Shown: positions 32,456-44,914, counted from the first letter of the stretch. The stretch is 64,000 nt of DNA from Begonia masoniana (GCA_022432975.1 CM039514.1:3827519-3891518); one strand, 5' to 3'. The notes: generated from the letters alone by a model not told the origin. Numbers and translations are program-made.

Positions 32456-33806
32456 GATATCGAATTTTTTTAAAATTTTATTCCATGTTCAGTATATCAT
32501 GGAAGATAATCTGGAAAATTTCGCGATTTTGTAATATTTGTATGATTTATTATAATTTTTTAAACAATATTCTATAAAATAGATGTAAAAAATTATAATA
32601 AATCGTACAAATGTTAAAAAATTATGAAATTTTTCAGATTATCTTATAATGATAGGTTGAACATGTGGTAAAAATTTCAAGAAATTTGATATCGTTTGTT
32701 ATGTTTTTTGTGTTAACAACGGGGTCACCACCTCCAATCTCACTAGGTAGTGAGATCGGGGGGCCGACAAAATTTATTTCGAACGTTTAGATCGTTAAAA
32801 AATTTACTTGAATTTGATTTTTGTTCAATACCTTATAATGCAGGGTTTAAATTTAAATTACCTGATACTTTATTTGTTGAATTACAGATTACGCCCTAAC
32901 TTTTTTGACTCATTTACGTATTAGTAGGTTTAGGTAAAACCAAACTGGAACTGTGGTTACGGATCCAGTTCGTTACGGTTTTGCCCACCATGGTTCTCTG
33001 TTCCGATTCCAAATTTTCAATACATGTAGTCCATAGTTTTGGAGGTCAAAAATTTGACGTGAAACCGGTTAAAACCCGACTCAAAACCATAAAAAATCAC
33101 CTCATATCCGAAAACCTGCTACAAACCCAATCCAAACTCCAAAAACAAAACTAAAAAATAATAAAAATGTATACAAGTTTTTTAATTTTTTTTAAAATTT
33201 GGGACTGAATCGAGAAACACAGTCAGTTCCGGTCCCAGAATCTCATGGTTCCAGTTCCAATCCATGGAACCATGGGTGGAACCGAACTGTGTTCACCCCT
33301 ATATATTAGACCTTAAACTAGATCGTATTTCTGCCTATAAGCTAGCAAGAGTTTGAAATTTTTCGTTAATTTATTCGTAAAGTTCACCCGTATATATAAC
33401 TTTTTTTTAATAATTATTTTAACTCAATTTCTAATAAGTTCGACTATTTCTAAGGTGATTCAGATTTTCTAATCTCTCACTAGTTTGGAATTATTAGAGT
33501 AGATCGACAACAATTGAAATCGGGTTAGAAATTGTCGAATCAGGTAGAATCATCGCTCCTCTACTTTGACAAACACTTGTCGTATCTTGTAAGCTTACGT
33601 AATTGGTAGGATAGCCATAAACCTAGAGAAGCACTTCGAACAGCAGAGTCATATCTGTTGGATTATTCCTCCGAAAAAGTAAAATCGAACAGCTTTTCCA
33701 AAGGAAGGCACACTGTGAGTTTGTATCTGGGTAAGATTTATTTTAGGTCAAATTTGTCTACTGACGAAGTTGGAATCCGAATCGTTCGTGGGGTTGGATT
33801 TCTTTT
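32456..33806. other. Spacer with MITE and repeat fragments
   Basis: Bases about 32462-32705 are a diverged fragment of the 2766-type MITE interior (GATTTATTATAATT, AAATCGTAC words). About 32930-33300 is a repeat with AACCGAACTGTG and CATGGTTCC words, related in style to 63046-63230. About 33600-33800 may hold the untranslated first exon of GFA-like copy B, since copy A has the same sequence from base 3 on. Confidence 0.5.
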
Positions 33807-34686
33807 GAAGACCAGGTTTTCTTTCTTGTGAGATTTATGGAATTTAATTGATGATTTCTTTGCTTTTGATATAGGTCAGGTTTTATCTACTTACAAAATT
33901 TCGAATCTAGGTTGATTTTGATTTCTTTTGAAGACATATTTCGCTTTCCTCTGAGATTTATGGGATTAGCTAATGGATTATTTAGGTTTCTTGACATGCT
34001 TAGGTTTTCTCATAGCTTGAATTCTCTTTTATGAGCTAATCGGTGTGAATAGGTTAATTTAATGATGGAAGAATAGCAGAGTTTTATGGAGAAAGTATAG
34101 GTTTGATTAAATTCATCAAAGCTTGACCATCAACTGTAAAAGAACCTTCTGTTTGATCATTATGAATGAATTGTTTTGGAAATGGAAGTGAGCTATTGAT
34201 TGAATTGTTTTGGAAATGGAAGTGAGCTATTGATGATTTTTTAGATGCATAAAATCAAATTGCTGGAGTCAAGTTTGGTTTTTTTTTTAAACTAGATATA
34301 CTGAGATTCTAACTTCGAATCTCTTGTTCGGATATCATGATGAATTACCAACAATCTCAAAAGATTAAATTTATAGATTAAGAATAATGATTTATCTATT
34401 TATAGACAATACAGATGAATTTAATTTCGTTTGTTTTTCAACCGTTGTTTACGATATACTATCTCGTTCTTGTTCTTGAGCTATAGAATCGAAAATTGGA
34501 GTTCGAAGCGTGAAAGTTGAAAATAATCCAACTTCAAATAGGCCTATTGATCTATTGGGACTCTACTTACAGCTTCACAAGGCATTCACAGTATTGATTA
34601 TTTGGATAGTGAAACTACTCTCTGCCTAATTTCAACTCAGAATTCAATTTGTGCTGTTCTTATTGTAGCAATTGCGAAAGTCGATT

Positions 34687-35103
34687 ATGGATTCCGAGAT
34701 TGTCGAGCATAATGGTGGTTGCCACTGCCGGAAAGTCAGATGGCGGGTCAAAGCAGCCCGGAGCATAGTAGCTTGGGAGTGCAACTGTTCCAACTGCTCT
34801 ATGAGGGGAAACACGAACTTCGTCGTACCTTCCGAACTATTCGAGCTTCTGGAAGATTCCAAAATCTATCTCACAACCTACACCTTCGGCACTCACACGG
34901 CAAAACACACATTTTGCAAGGTCTGCGGCATAACCTCGTTCTATTATCCACGCTCAAACCCAGATGGCGTTGCAGTTGTCGTCCGATGTGTTGATCCGGG
35001 AACATTGACCCATGTAGAGATCAAGAAATTCGATGGGAAAAATTGGGAGAGTTCGTTTGAGCAGAGTGGTATTGCTTCTCAATCCAAGGCTCTAAATCTC
35101 TAA
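34687..35103 (+). CDS. GFA/CENP-V-domain zinc protein, copy B
   Basis: 138 residues, same start and length as 849-1265. Substitutions relative to copy A are Y9N, V27I, D36N, H44N, R51L, G96A, T98V, Y124F and Q136L. All cysteines of the two zinc sites are kept. D36N sits between zinc ligands C34 and C37 (CNCSNC), so a change in site properties is possible. Both copies are open, which suggests both are, or until recently were, under selection. Role as for copy A: a GFA-family protein with undetermined plant substrate. Confidence 0.88.
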   Translation: MDSEIVEHNGGCHCRKVRWRVKAARSIVAWECNCSNCSMRGNTNFVVPSELFELLEDSKIYLTTYTFGTHTAKHTFCKVCGITSFYYPRSNPDGVAVVVRCVDPGTLTHVEIKKFDGKNWESSFEQSGIASQSKALNL

Positions 35104-36551
35104 AAATTGAAGGTTAGTCTTTGTTCCTTCAATTGAGTACAAGTTTGTGTGATAATGAATTAGGCCAAAAGGTTCAACTTTAGGCACTTGACAAGAGATT
35201 TGCTCTTTCAAGATATTATTATAAAATAAGGAAATAAGTGTATTATATGCAAAATATAGTGTAAGGTCAGTGCTCGATGTTACAGTTTGGGCTCGTACAA
35301 TACGTTTTGTCCATAGCCGTCCATACTGTTTATGTAATGTAATTTTTTTTTGCAAGTGATTATTCGCCATCATAGCATGTATACTTCCATCATTGTGGAA
35401 ATGGCGCAGATTGCAATTTAGGGAGTAGAGACATAATAACACGTAAACCACGTACTAATGAATGTAATTTGTTGTCAATGAATGAAATTTATTTTACCTA
35501 CAAATTTCTTTACGATCACTGTGTCCAATGACGCTCTTTTCAATTAATGTCGCTTGGACACGAGCTACTTGCTCGTTAGACACAAAATCTCCTCTAACAT
35601 TGTGGGCAACCGATGCCGTTAGCATACATCTTAGGCTAACTCATATTCGTGAGGGAAAAAGTGTCGCGTGATCTCTTTGTAGTCCCTAAAAAAGTAGGAT
35701 TGTGATACTCAGTTTGACATGTCAATATAGACCTGGCCTAACCCCATTTTTAGGTTAGATTTTTTTTTATTTTAATAATAGATTTAGACATATTCTAACT
35801 CGACCTTAGAATAGACCTGAATTTAATTTTAAATGAAAGGTCAGCTTACGAACTTTCAATTGTTAAGGCTTGATTATAATAAATTTTCAAAGTCGAGTTC
35901 TCTCGCATGTACATCAAAGGTTTGCATAGTTAACATTAAGGCTCTATATGATTAGTCTAGGTCTGCACAAATTAAATTTTACATATAACACTTGGTCATA
36001 AAAAGAACGCGTATCGACTCATTCATGTTATGATCTCATCCCTTGACGTGTGTATCATTAAAAGTAAATATTTTAATTTTTGAACGAGATAATTTTTAAA
36101 CTATCTATAGATTTGAAATTTCGGTCTTGTTTTCTTGTTCTAGCTTCAAAGAAAATATCGTCATCGTCTTCGTCTTCGTCTCGTCACCGTCTTCGTCTTC
36201 GTCTTCGTCTCGTCACCAAAATAGGGTATCTATGTAGTCAATCATGCCAAAAAAGCAAAAACAAAATAAGAAGCTGGACATGGGTGTAGGTGGGTGAGTT
36301 CTACGCCTAGTAAAGAATTAGAATTAGTGATTATGAACAACCATATCACTCTATTTTATTAAAACTTTGGTTTGATCGGCTTTTGTCGTCTTATCTCTCT
36401 ACTCTTCTTTCGAAAACCGAAAGATGAGTTTAGAGAGAGAAATCAAGATCATTGTTACAACGAGAGAAGAATGAAGAGAGAGAAAGAGAGTTACATGTTT
36501 TTTCAATTACGTATTTAAATATGAATAATGTTATATTTACTCGTTTATTTA
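35104..36551. other. Intergenic spacer, copy B
   Basis: Counterpart of 1266-2765. The 229-codon minus-strand frame of copy A is broken here. TCTTCG microsatellite at about 36160-36222. Confidence 0.6.
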
Positions 36552-37064
36552 AGGGTAATTATCGATTTGAACCCTGGAAAAAGTTTCAAATAAATCCAAT
36601 ATCTTTTGGTATTTTTTTAAATTAATCTCAATTTCTTCTTTACTTTATAAATTAATTTTTTAAAAAATACCAAATAATATTTGATTTATTTGAAAACTTT
36701 TCCACATGTTCAACTTATCATGGGTAGATAATAGAAAAAATTTCGTGATTTTCTAAAATTTGTATGATTTATTATAATATGTTTATAAACTACTAAAATA
36801 AAATTTCAATAAATTGTACACATGTTAAAAAATCACGAAAATTTTCAGATTATTTTCTCATTAAGTAGTGAACATGTGGTAAAAATTTCAACTGAATCCA
36901 AGATCGTTTGTTAGTTTTTTCAATGAAGGTTTAATGAAATTGTTGATAGAAGGTCAAAACTGATAACAGAATCAAAGTATAGGGTTCGGTTTGCCTGTTT
37001 TTTTAGTACAGGAGCCGAATTGAAAAAATGTGTATAGTACATGGTTCAAATCGATAATTACTCT
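36552..37064. mobile_element. MITE-like element, 513 bp, copy B
   Basis: Same length, ends and TTATTTA flanks (36545-36551 and 37065-37071) as 2766-3278, so it was inserted before the block duplicated. Confidence 0.85.
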
Positions 37065-37382
37065 TTATTTAACTCTCTTAAAATACTTGTTGATGTGTTA
37101 AACAATGTTTATTACTGACGTAATAATACAAAATAGTATTTACTCATTTAGAAATATGAGGGCCGGCATGATAATTTTAATAAATTTTTTAAATTAAAAA
37201 TATTATAGATTAAATTTTAGAAATTATTAAAAAAAAAAAAATTAAAGGAGAAAATTAGGAAATAAAGAATGTCATTAGAAAGTCCATCATGTAAGAAAGA
37301 CTACTCGGAGAAGAATCTTCCTTCCGGCACAAGTCTTTTATATTTCACCTCGCTCCGTCGCCAGAGCTTCACAAGATTAAAA

Positions 37383-38853
37383 ATGGCCGCCGTTCAACTC
37401 CTTCCCAGCGAGTACGGCTATGTCGTTCTCGTTCTTGTTCTCTATGTCTTTCTCAATTATTGGATGGGTTTCCAAGTCGGCAAAGCTCGTCGAAAGTACG
37501 CCTTCGTATCTGTTTTGTTTCCATTCCGTCCTCCGCTTTTGATTAGGTTTTCTGCAATTAGATTCCAGTTTTTCCGCCGCAGGTACAGGGTCTTTTATCC
37601 TACAATGTATGCCTCCGAAGCTGAGAACAAAGACGCGAAGCTCTTCAACTGTGTTCAGGTCGATTTCACTCCTCAATTTTGTGTTTCTTGAGTTGATTGA
37701 CTAATTGATTAATACGAAATTCCGTGTGCTGTTTGGTTCCGATTCAGAGAGGACACCAGCACTCGCTAGAATTGATGCCCGTGTTCTTCTTGCTTATGGT
37801 TTTGGGTGGCATTAGGCATCCATTTCTTTGTTCTTCCTTCGGAATTCTCTTCGTCGTCCTTCGCTATTTCTACTTCACTGGCTATGCTACTGGAATTCCG
37901 GAAAACCGTGGCAGATTCGGGTTTGTTCTTTAATTCAGTACTGTTTTTCCTTGAATTTGTTACCAAATTGTTCGTGTTTGAACTTTGAAGTCTAAATTCA
38001 GGATTAAAGAGATTAATCAAACATTTTTAATGTGAAGTAAAATAACCTACATGACCATTGCAATAGCTTTTACCAAAGGCTTGGAACCTGGGCCTATGTT
38101 CCCACACACGAGCTGGCCGATTCCGCAAGCATGCTTTTTAAAGTGATTTATAAAGAGCGTCGCACCGTTGAGCTAAAATTTACTAGGCCGGCTCACCGAT
38201 TGACTTGAGGCCCCTTGCTCGAGGGCTCAGGCCTTGGTCCACCACAAAGCTGGTCAGGCTTAACTAGTGTCTTGTTTCAACAATTTGGGCCAAAGTTGAA
38301 TAGAAAAATTGAACCAGGATCTTTTTTTTTTTTCATTTTTAAGTTGAACTATAACTTGACAATTTGGGCTCTCGTTCGGGCCATCAAGATTGGTTCGGTT
38401 TTTGATTTTATTTTTCAAATTTGGAAGGGAAGTCGATTTTCAATCTTCTCAAAACCGAATTGAACTGACCAATTACCTCGGTTCGTTCAGGTTTCATTGG
38501 GTCAGACGACTTTCTGTCCGCTCCTAGTTTTGAGCATAAGTGTCCTTAAATTACATATATATAAGTTTCACAAGTACTTTGCATGAAGATTTGATAACGG
38601 ACCAAGAGTTTGAAGTAATGTGCTAAAAAACGTTATTACAATTCAAGTGCTTATAGAGATATATGATTCGTCGCAATTTGGTTGGAAGAACAAATTTATC
38701 TTCTAAGAGGGTCATTTTTAACAATAATCTCTTCATTTAAGAATGATATTCTGTTTTTCTCTTAAAAGATTGAACATGAGGTATTCATTCCTGGCCTTGT
38801 TGGGGCTGAAAATTTGCACCATTTCATTTTCCATTGCCCTTCTTCGCGGATGA
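37383..38853 (+). CDS. MGST3: Microsomal glutathione S-transferase 3 (MGST3), copy B, complete
   Basis: MAPEG-superfamily membrane enzyme using glutathione against lipid peroxides and electrophiles, expected in the endoplasmic reticulum or outer membranes. Exons are 37383-37495, 37583-37658, 37748-37920 and 38769-38853, all GT/AG. Phases fit: exon 3 ends in two bases of a Gly codon completed by the first base of exon 4. The protein is 148 residues, normal for the family. It has MAAVQLLPSEYGYVV and a first membrane segment, QVGKARRKYRVFYPT, then FNCVQRGHQHSLELMP, LGGIRHPF, RYFYFTGYATG, and a last membrane segment from exon 4 (YSFLALLGLKICTISFSIA). Exon 4 gives an in-frame family-like C-terminus and stop at 38851. 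An upstream in-frame ATG at 37269 is probably not used. Confidence 0.92.
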
Positions 38854-39452
38854 GCTCGGAATCTGGCTCTTCTCTTACATCAAATTTTACCATTTCCTCT
38901 GCATTTGTTATGGAAGCTGTGTTTGTGAAGAGTTGAATCACAGGCCTCGATGTAATTGTTACCTCTCTGCATTTGATCAGATGCATATCTACATTCTGCT
39001 AGACTTGATTGAATTCGTCGTTTTTTCCCAAAGTGTAATTTCACAAAGCTGTGCATTTTAATAATAACACTCATTCGCATTTAATACGATAAATATGAAA
39101 ATTTCTACTGTCACATCGCATGATTTTGTAAAATGAGTCTCACGAAATTTGGCCAAGTGTAAATAAGATGGTAAGTTACTTAAGAACATGCATGTCACAC
39201 AACTCAGGAAAGGTGTTCTTACGAGGAATAAACTTCACGCTCGCTGATTGATGTACAATGAAAATATTTTGGATTTGCCAAAACAGTTTTACAAAATAAA
39301 TAGTGCAGTTTCAACTTTTATTGGAAGTACTTCCAATGTTCCAGGAGCTTAAGTCAAATGGCCTCACACAGCCTAAAAAGAAGATTCCAACAGAAAAGAA
39401 TAAACAAGTGAGAAGGTGGATTTCTTTACCTTATTTGCAGAAACAATCAATC
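38854..39452. other. MGST3 3' UTR and spacer
   Basis: The first about 120 bp match the displaced exon-4 fragment and are probably 3' UTR. The rest separates MGST3 from the converging complex I pseudogene. No gene seen. Confidence 0.55.
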
Positions 39453-39846
39453 TCACTTCTTCAGCAACGAAGCACTGCATTGTGCCATTATCTTTGAAGC
39501 TCGGGTGATAGAATCTGTCATGTAAAAATTTTCGACTGCACTCCCAAAAGGTGCAGTCAAGTCCATCTTATGGGTGCACTCGGGCTTTATGGATGACGAA
39601 AATGTAGCCGGCTGCCTCTCGTCTGTTCGCAATAGATTTGGTGCAACGATTCTCATGCGTGATCGGATGGCCTCTAGCGAATCATATGGCAACCTCATTC
39701 CTACCACCTCAGAAAGAGCTCGAATGATCTTCCAATCATCTCTTGCATCGCCAACGGTATGCACTACAGGCAATGTTAGCTGAGTGCAACCCTCTGTGTT
39801 CTCATAGGTTCCTTCCTTCTCACTAAAAGCTGCAGAAGGAAGAATG
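39453..39846 (-). pseudogene. Complex I 75-kDa subunit relic, C-terminal piece
   Basis: On the minus strand this encodes the C-terminus of the mitochondrial NADH dehydrogenase 75-kDa iron-sulfur subunit (NDUFS1 type): [48 protein letters not shown] and a final SLLKK with stop. Its upstream end is cut inside codons by the LTR array at 39847; the preceding coding piece is at 53290-53612. Short GAATG/AAATG repeats flank the insertion. The frame of this piece is open, but the gene as a whole is broken. Confidence 0.88.
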
Positions 39847-39924
39847 TGATAAGGGTGAATTTGGGTTCGAGAAGAAACAAGTGGGAAGAGAGAGAGAGAG
39901 ATAGAGTTAGAGAGAGACAAAGAG

Positions 39925-42714
39925 TGTAAGGCAAGGCTTTACGAGATTTTATAATTCCATAATATAATGACATTTTTTATACATATGTCAAATTAAGTCC
40001 GTTTTGCAAGCAGAGAGTGTTACTAGAATCCTAATGATTTATATGGATTTTAGGAGAAATACGGAAGTTTAAATATGTGAGGGCAATTTAGTAATTTAGC
40101 TAAAATAATAAAAATAAAATAAAATAAAAGTATAGAAACAGAATGGCTTCCCGAAGAAGCCATTCTGCTTCTCTGTAACCAGAGCCCCGACGAGAGGAGT
40201 CGAGCGACATCCCTCCGACGGCGACCACGGCTCCGACCACCGTTCAGATGTGCAGACGCCGGCGAGCTGAAGCCAGAGCTCGGTTCGGCTTTTTTCCGCG
40301 CCTGACCCGACCGAAAACAGGTAGCTCCTCCTCCCTATTTTCTCTGTGTTGCTCGGCCGTGGAGTGGCCTGCGAGTTGGGTCGTTTTCTTGGTGGTTTTG
40401 TGACGAAAATTTGGAGGATTTAGGGGTGTGTGAGGGGCGATCCATGGAGGGCTGGAGTATCCTGTTTTCAGAGTGAAACCGTGAGGTGTGTGCTGTGCAT
40501 TTAGGGTTTCTGAATTTGGAAACCCTAATTTGTGTTAAACTATGCTTAATAGGTTAGAATATGATAGATTAGTGAGGTATTGGATGAGAATTGATGAAAA
40601 ACTAGAAAAGGGAAATTTTCGATTTAGGGTAGAATCGGGTTTTGCCTGATTTGACCTAGCTACGGTCATTTGTTTTGAAATTCCTTTTGACAGGTTAAAA
40701 TAGGTTATTAGAGGAGTACGTGGCCGCTGGAATCGTTCGATTCCGATAACCAACGCGAAAATTGCGCGCGTTTGAAGTTTCGGGTCGGTTTTTACCGAAC
40801 CCAAATTAGTGGTCCGTTTAGTTAGGTTTTAGTTCGATTAGGCTAGAAATAGTAGTTTGAGAGTAAATTGGTGAAGGTAAGCTTGATTTTAATGAAGCTT
40901 GAACGTTTGTCATAGGTCGAGCCATATGTGACGTGAGGTGCCAAACCCAGCGAGCTACTGAAGACAGGGAAGTTCTCGTGACTTGCTGTGGCCGATAGGC
41001 CTACACCATATGTCGTATTACGTTGTCGAGGATATTTGGAGTTATGTGTGTTTATTCGCTTTGGTTGGGTAGTTTAGGGTTGGATAGATAGAAACGTATG
41101 AAGATTGTAAAGATAGAACATTTTAGGATGTTTGGTTCTGGTTAGCTGATAGAAAACTGATGTTTTGATGTTTTGATAAACTGTTTTGAAAAGTATTTTA
41201 TTCAAGATATCTGGACTGCTTGGTGATTTTAAACTCGTAGGGATTATTCGGTTTTCAAACGGATCCATGCAGTTTGTCTTTATGAAGTTCCACTATGTTT
41301 TCTATTATATTATGATTAGGTTTGGTGGCTGAGGAATTAAAGAATGAAAGAGGTTAAGAGTGATTTATGATGAATAAAGCTTTATTTTAGTGAATATTTT
41401 TATAGGTTATGCTTGTATTGTTTGATGGTATGTACGCTGTATGTCTATGCTATGCTTGTATTGTCATGCATCACTGTTTTATAACGTCATGAAAACGAAT
41501 TTATGCATGGATTTCATGAAAGAAAAGGAAATGTGATGACATGAAATGAGACGACTAATATGAGATGACTATGACGACTAATACGAGATGACTGTGACGA
41601 CTTAAATGAGACGACTAATATGAGATGACTATGACGACTTACATGAGACGATTTACACGAGATGACTATATGATAAATGAATGTATGACATGATAAATGA
41701 AATGAATGCATGATATGATAAATGAATGTATGACATGATAAATGAAATGAATGTACGATATGATAAATGAATGCACGATATGATAAATGAAATGAATGCA
41801 CAGGAACTTATGAAAATCGCATATACATGTTCATGCATTGTCATTTACGTAGAATTTATTGAGATTTATTTTCATAGGCGTCTTTATGGTGTAGGTGAAC
41901 CTGAAACAGGTGAGGAAGACGTTCCTCTGTTAGATGATCACGCTGGTTGAAGAAGGATGCCCGTGGGAGTGTGCTGGCGCAGTTGGTGCGATTTTGACCC
42001 GTGGGGACGTAGGTAAATGTTTTGGGGAAAATTGATAGATAGAAAAATTGTACAGTTAGAACATCTTAGGATGCTTGGTTCTCGATAGTAGATAGGTTTA
42101 TGTTTTTATGTTTTGAAATGTTTTAGAAACTGGATTTTATAACCGTTTGGGTGATTTCAAAATAGGAGGATTTGTTTAAGTTTCAAACATATTCACGCAG
42201 TTCGTTTTCAGGGAACTGTACTTCGTTTCAAATACGTTTTGAGTCGATTTTGGATGAGGTTACGAGAGCGTATGAATGTTGGGTTTCGATTGGGTTTAAG
42301 TTTTTATGATGAATGTTGTGTTTGTTGGTAATGAAGTGTGAAGGAAATATTGAATTGTGATGTGTGTGTAGTTGGCGCAGGAGAAAAGGAAAGAAAGAAA
42401 GAGGAAGGAAGAAGAAAATGGGAGAGGGAAGCAGAGGCGATGGCGATCGATCGCCCAGAGATGGGGATCGATCGCCTCTTGATCGTCGCTCTCTGAAGAA
42501 ATCCAGAGAGCGTGGCGATCGATCGCCACCACGTTTTTGGGATGAAAATCCCTTTTTGTCCCTCAGCCGATGCTTAATTGTTTTTAATTGTTTTTAAATG
42601 TTTTTAAGAAATTGTTTTAAGTTTTATTTCTGCTCGAATGTTAGGTTTAAAGTTTAGAGTATAAAATGAAAAATTTATACGGAAAATAATTAGGAACGGG
42701 TAAGGGTCGCTACA
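39925..42714 (+). repeat. Gypsy 3 5' LTR
   Basis: 2790 bp. It contains a leader interval at 40970-41895 with a mutated donor (CAG|GGAAGT), a repeat of about 37 bp based on GACGACTAATATGAGATGAC (about 41540-41660), a short run of the ATGATAAATGAATG satellite (about 41665-41812), and GATCGATCG motifs near 42440-42530. Confidence 0.9.
40970..41895 (+). other. LTR leader intron-like interval with paired ends (family 3, 5' LTR)
   Basis: Hairpin GGCC-GATA-GGCC; arm CCTACACCATA at 41000-41010; perfect complement TATGGTGTAGG at 41885-41895. The donor is mutated to GG here. Confidence 0.55.
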
Positions 42715-42718
42715 ATTA

Positions 42719-42730
42719 TGGTATCAGAAC
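42719..42730 (+). other. Primer binding site of gypsy 3
   Basis: TGGTATCAGAAC, initiator Met-tRNA type, four bases after the 5' LTR. Confidence 0.85.
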
Positions 42731-42876
42731 TCCCGGGTTTTAAAATCGGTTCTGTAGACTGCTCGACTGCGCAAGCCACTACACGGACATACTTCCTCAA
42801 CTGTAAGTACGTTTAAATGCTTTCTGTGATTTTAATTCTTAGGATTATTTGTTTTAACCTTTATAGGAATTATAAA

Positions 42877-43932
42877 ATGGTCCGAGGTAGAGACGTCAGG
42901 GACGAAGCCCTGGATAGACTGATGGATTTATTCGATCGTCAGGCCCGACATATGGATAGGCAGGCGCAGCAAATTGAAAGCCTAGTGAACTGTGTGAATC
43001 AGATAGCCCAAGATATAGTCGTTCCAAACAATAGCAGTATGGAGAGGTTCCAGATGTTGCGACCTCCGGTTTTCGACGGACAATCTTCGGACCCCTCTAT
43101 TGCTGAGGAGTGGGTTCGGACTATGGAAGACATGTTGACGTATGCAAAAATAGAGAATAGGGAGATAGTCATGTGTGTCACCTTCCATTTAGCGTTGGAT
43201 GCTCAGTTTTGGTGGGACTCTATCAAAGCAACAACCGACGTGACGGTAATGACTTGGGAGCGGTTTAAAGCCATATTTTATGACAGATACTTTAGCCATA
43301 CGGTACAGGAGGCAAAAATGATGGAGTTCATGCAATTGAGACAGATTGGTTCGATTGCCGAGTATGTGAGGAAGTTCGAAGCCCTTTCTCGATTCGCGCC
43401 ACGTCAGGTCAGCGTTAACGAGGACAAGGTACGCCGATTTTTACAGGGACTTGGTCAGAAGTTCCGGATGCGTCATACTATATCTGGGGTACGGAATGTG
43501 CCCTATACAGAGATTGTGTCAAGAGCTCTAGAGACTGAGGCAGCTGAACCAACTTACGTTAAACCGAGGGAGCCAGCAAGTGGGTTCTCTAAGGAGATCT
43601 GGCCTCGACCTCAGAACGAGGTTTGGCAACTAAAGGGACAGCAACAGCAACAGCAACGTAGGGGCGTTAAGAGGCCTTATAACAAAAAAGGCGACCAGGG
43701 AAGAGGAAAGCAAATTCAGAGATCTACTGAGAGGCCCGTATGTCAGAAGTGCCAGAAGGCCCATTTTGGCACGTGTAGATTGGGGACGGACCGATGTTTT
43801 AGATGTGGTGAGGTGGGCCACTACGCCCATAATTGTCCAAAGACGGTTACCGATCAGAAGAGGGTTGCCCCGTGGATGTTCGCCTTCATTGAGCAGGGTA
43901 ACGTCGATGATGAGGCCAGACCTTCAGTGTAA
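42877..43932 (+). CDS. Gypsy 3 gag polyprotein, open but tail supplied by Cassandra
   Basis: 351 residues from ATG 42877. A coiled N-terminus (MDLFDRQARHMDRQAQQIES) precedes the Retrotrans_gag capsid core (about residues 60-230; ATFHL-type motif as VTFHLALDAQFWWD, then FMQLRQIGSIAEYVRKFE). A glutamine-rich and basic linker follows, then two zinc-binding segments, CQKCQKAHFGTCRLG and the CCHC knuckle CFRCGEVGHYAHNC. Gag forms the particle that packages element RNA. The frame has no internal stop, unlike gypsy 1. It ends ARPSV, where the last codons and TAA come from the first bases of the inserted Cassandra LTR. Beyond the insertion the frame would run only about 14 more codons. Confidence 0.88.
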   Translation: MVRGRDVRDEALDRLMDLFDRQARHMDRQAQQIESLVNCVNQIAQDIVVPNNSSMERFQMLRPPVFDGQSSDPSIAEEWVRTMEDMLTYAKIENREIVMCVTFHLALDAQFWWDSIKATTDVTVMTWERFKAIFYDRYFSHTVQEAKMMEFMQLRQIGSIAEYVRKFEALSRFAPRQVSVNEDKVRRFLQGLGQKFRMRHTISGVRNVPYTEIVSRALETEAAEPTYVKPREPASGFSKEIWPRPQNEVWQLKGQQQQQQRRGVKRPYNKKGDQGRGKQIQRSTERPVCQKCQKAHFGTCRLGTDRCFRCGEVGHYAHNCPKTVTDQKRVAPWMFAFIEQGNVDDEARPSV

Positions 43933-44012
43933 CGACCCCTTTTCCCAGCAAGATATTGTCCACTCTGGGGATTGGGTCGTTACCCAATATCCTCCCCTCA
44001 CGGCTTTGTTTG

Positions 44013-44110
44013 GCGAGAACTTCCCAAAAGGTCACCCAACCTGAAATTGCTCTCGCTGAAGCACTTTTAACTTCAGAGTTCTTATGGGATCCGTTGTCAA
44101 TTGTGCTCCA
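44013..44110 (-). other. 5S rRNA-like domain in Cassandra 2 left LTR
   Basis: Minus strand: GGATCCCATAAGAACTC, GAAGTTAAAAGTGCTTCAG, GGTTGGGTGACC. More diverged than Cassandra 1 around the GTAGTAC segment, which reads GCAATTTC. Confidence 0.85.
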
Positions 44111-44541
44111 AAACGCGTCTTGCTATTTTGAGAGGGTCTCTTTACATATGTTTCATTTTCACATACTTCCCCAAGCGATGTGGGATTGTGACGACCCCTC
44201 TTTCAACGACCGAACCCTCCGGGCCAACCCTCTGGGATCCGCGAAGTTTTCGTTGAACCCTCCGGCCCAACCCTCTGGGATCCGCGGAGTTTTAACCCAC
44301 CTCCGGCCCCAACCGGGCCTTAGTCTCTGAGGATCCGCGGAGCATGGGTGGTTCCACCACATACGTGTCAAGTCGGGTCATCCCAATCACCCTCCCTCGG
44401 GGGGCCAACGTCCTCGTTGGCCACATTTCCGGTTGGGTACAGGCTCTGATACCATTTGTAACGACCCCTTTTCCCAGCAAGATATTGTCCGCTCTGGGGA
44501 TTGGGCTGTAACCCAATATCCTCCCCTCACGGCTTTGTTTG

Positions 44542-44638
44542 ACGAGAACTTCCCGGAAGGTCACCCAACCTGAAATTGCTCTCGCCGAAGCACTTTTAAC
44601 TTCGGAGTTCTTATGGGATCCGTTGTCAATTGTGCTCT
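44542..44638 (-). other. 5S rRNA-like domain in Cassandra 2 right LTR
   Basis: Second copy of the block, with TTCGGCGAGAGCAATTTC and the ATCCCATAAGAAC segment. Confidence 0.85.
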
Positions 44639-44914
44639 AAAATACGTCTTGCTATTTTGGGAGGGTCTCTTTACATATGTTTCATTTCCACATACTTCCC
44701 CAAGCGATGTGGGATTGTGACGACCCCTCTTTCAACGACCGAACCCTCCGGGCCAACTCTCTCGGATCCGCGGAGTTTTCGTTGAACCATCCGGCCCAAC
44801 CCTCTGGGATCCGCGGAGTTTAAACCCACCTCCGGCCCCAACCGGGCCTCAACCTCTGAGGATCCGCGGAGCATGGGTGGTTCCACCACATACGTGTCAA
44901 GTCGGGTCATCACA

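Larger units (their letters stand above)
33807..38716 (+). repeat. Segmental duplication, copy B
   Basis: Partner of 1-4946. It starts GAAGACCAGGTTTTC (base 3 of the window in copy A) and runs past the point where copy A is cut. Confidence 0.93.
43928..44914 (-). mobile_element. Cassandra TRIM retrotransposon 2, complete, inside gypsy 3 gag
   Basis: 987 bp, with two equal 458-bp LTRs (43928-44385 and 44457-44914), 71 bp of internal sequence and an exact target duplication TTCAG (43923-43927 and 44915-44919). A minus-strand primer site TGGTATCAGAGCC lies next to the right LTR. The LTRs are about 80 bp longer than those of Cassandra 1 because a GGATCCGCGGAG-containing segment is repeated. It encodes no protein. 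Confidence 0.95.

Noticed and set aside
39303..39497. 64-codon plus-strand frame near the complex I relic
   Set aside because: Overlaps the antisense of the relic's C-terminus and 3' flank; no features of its own.
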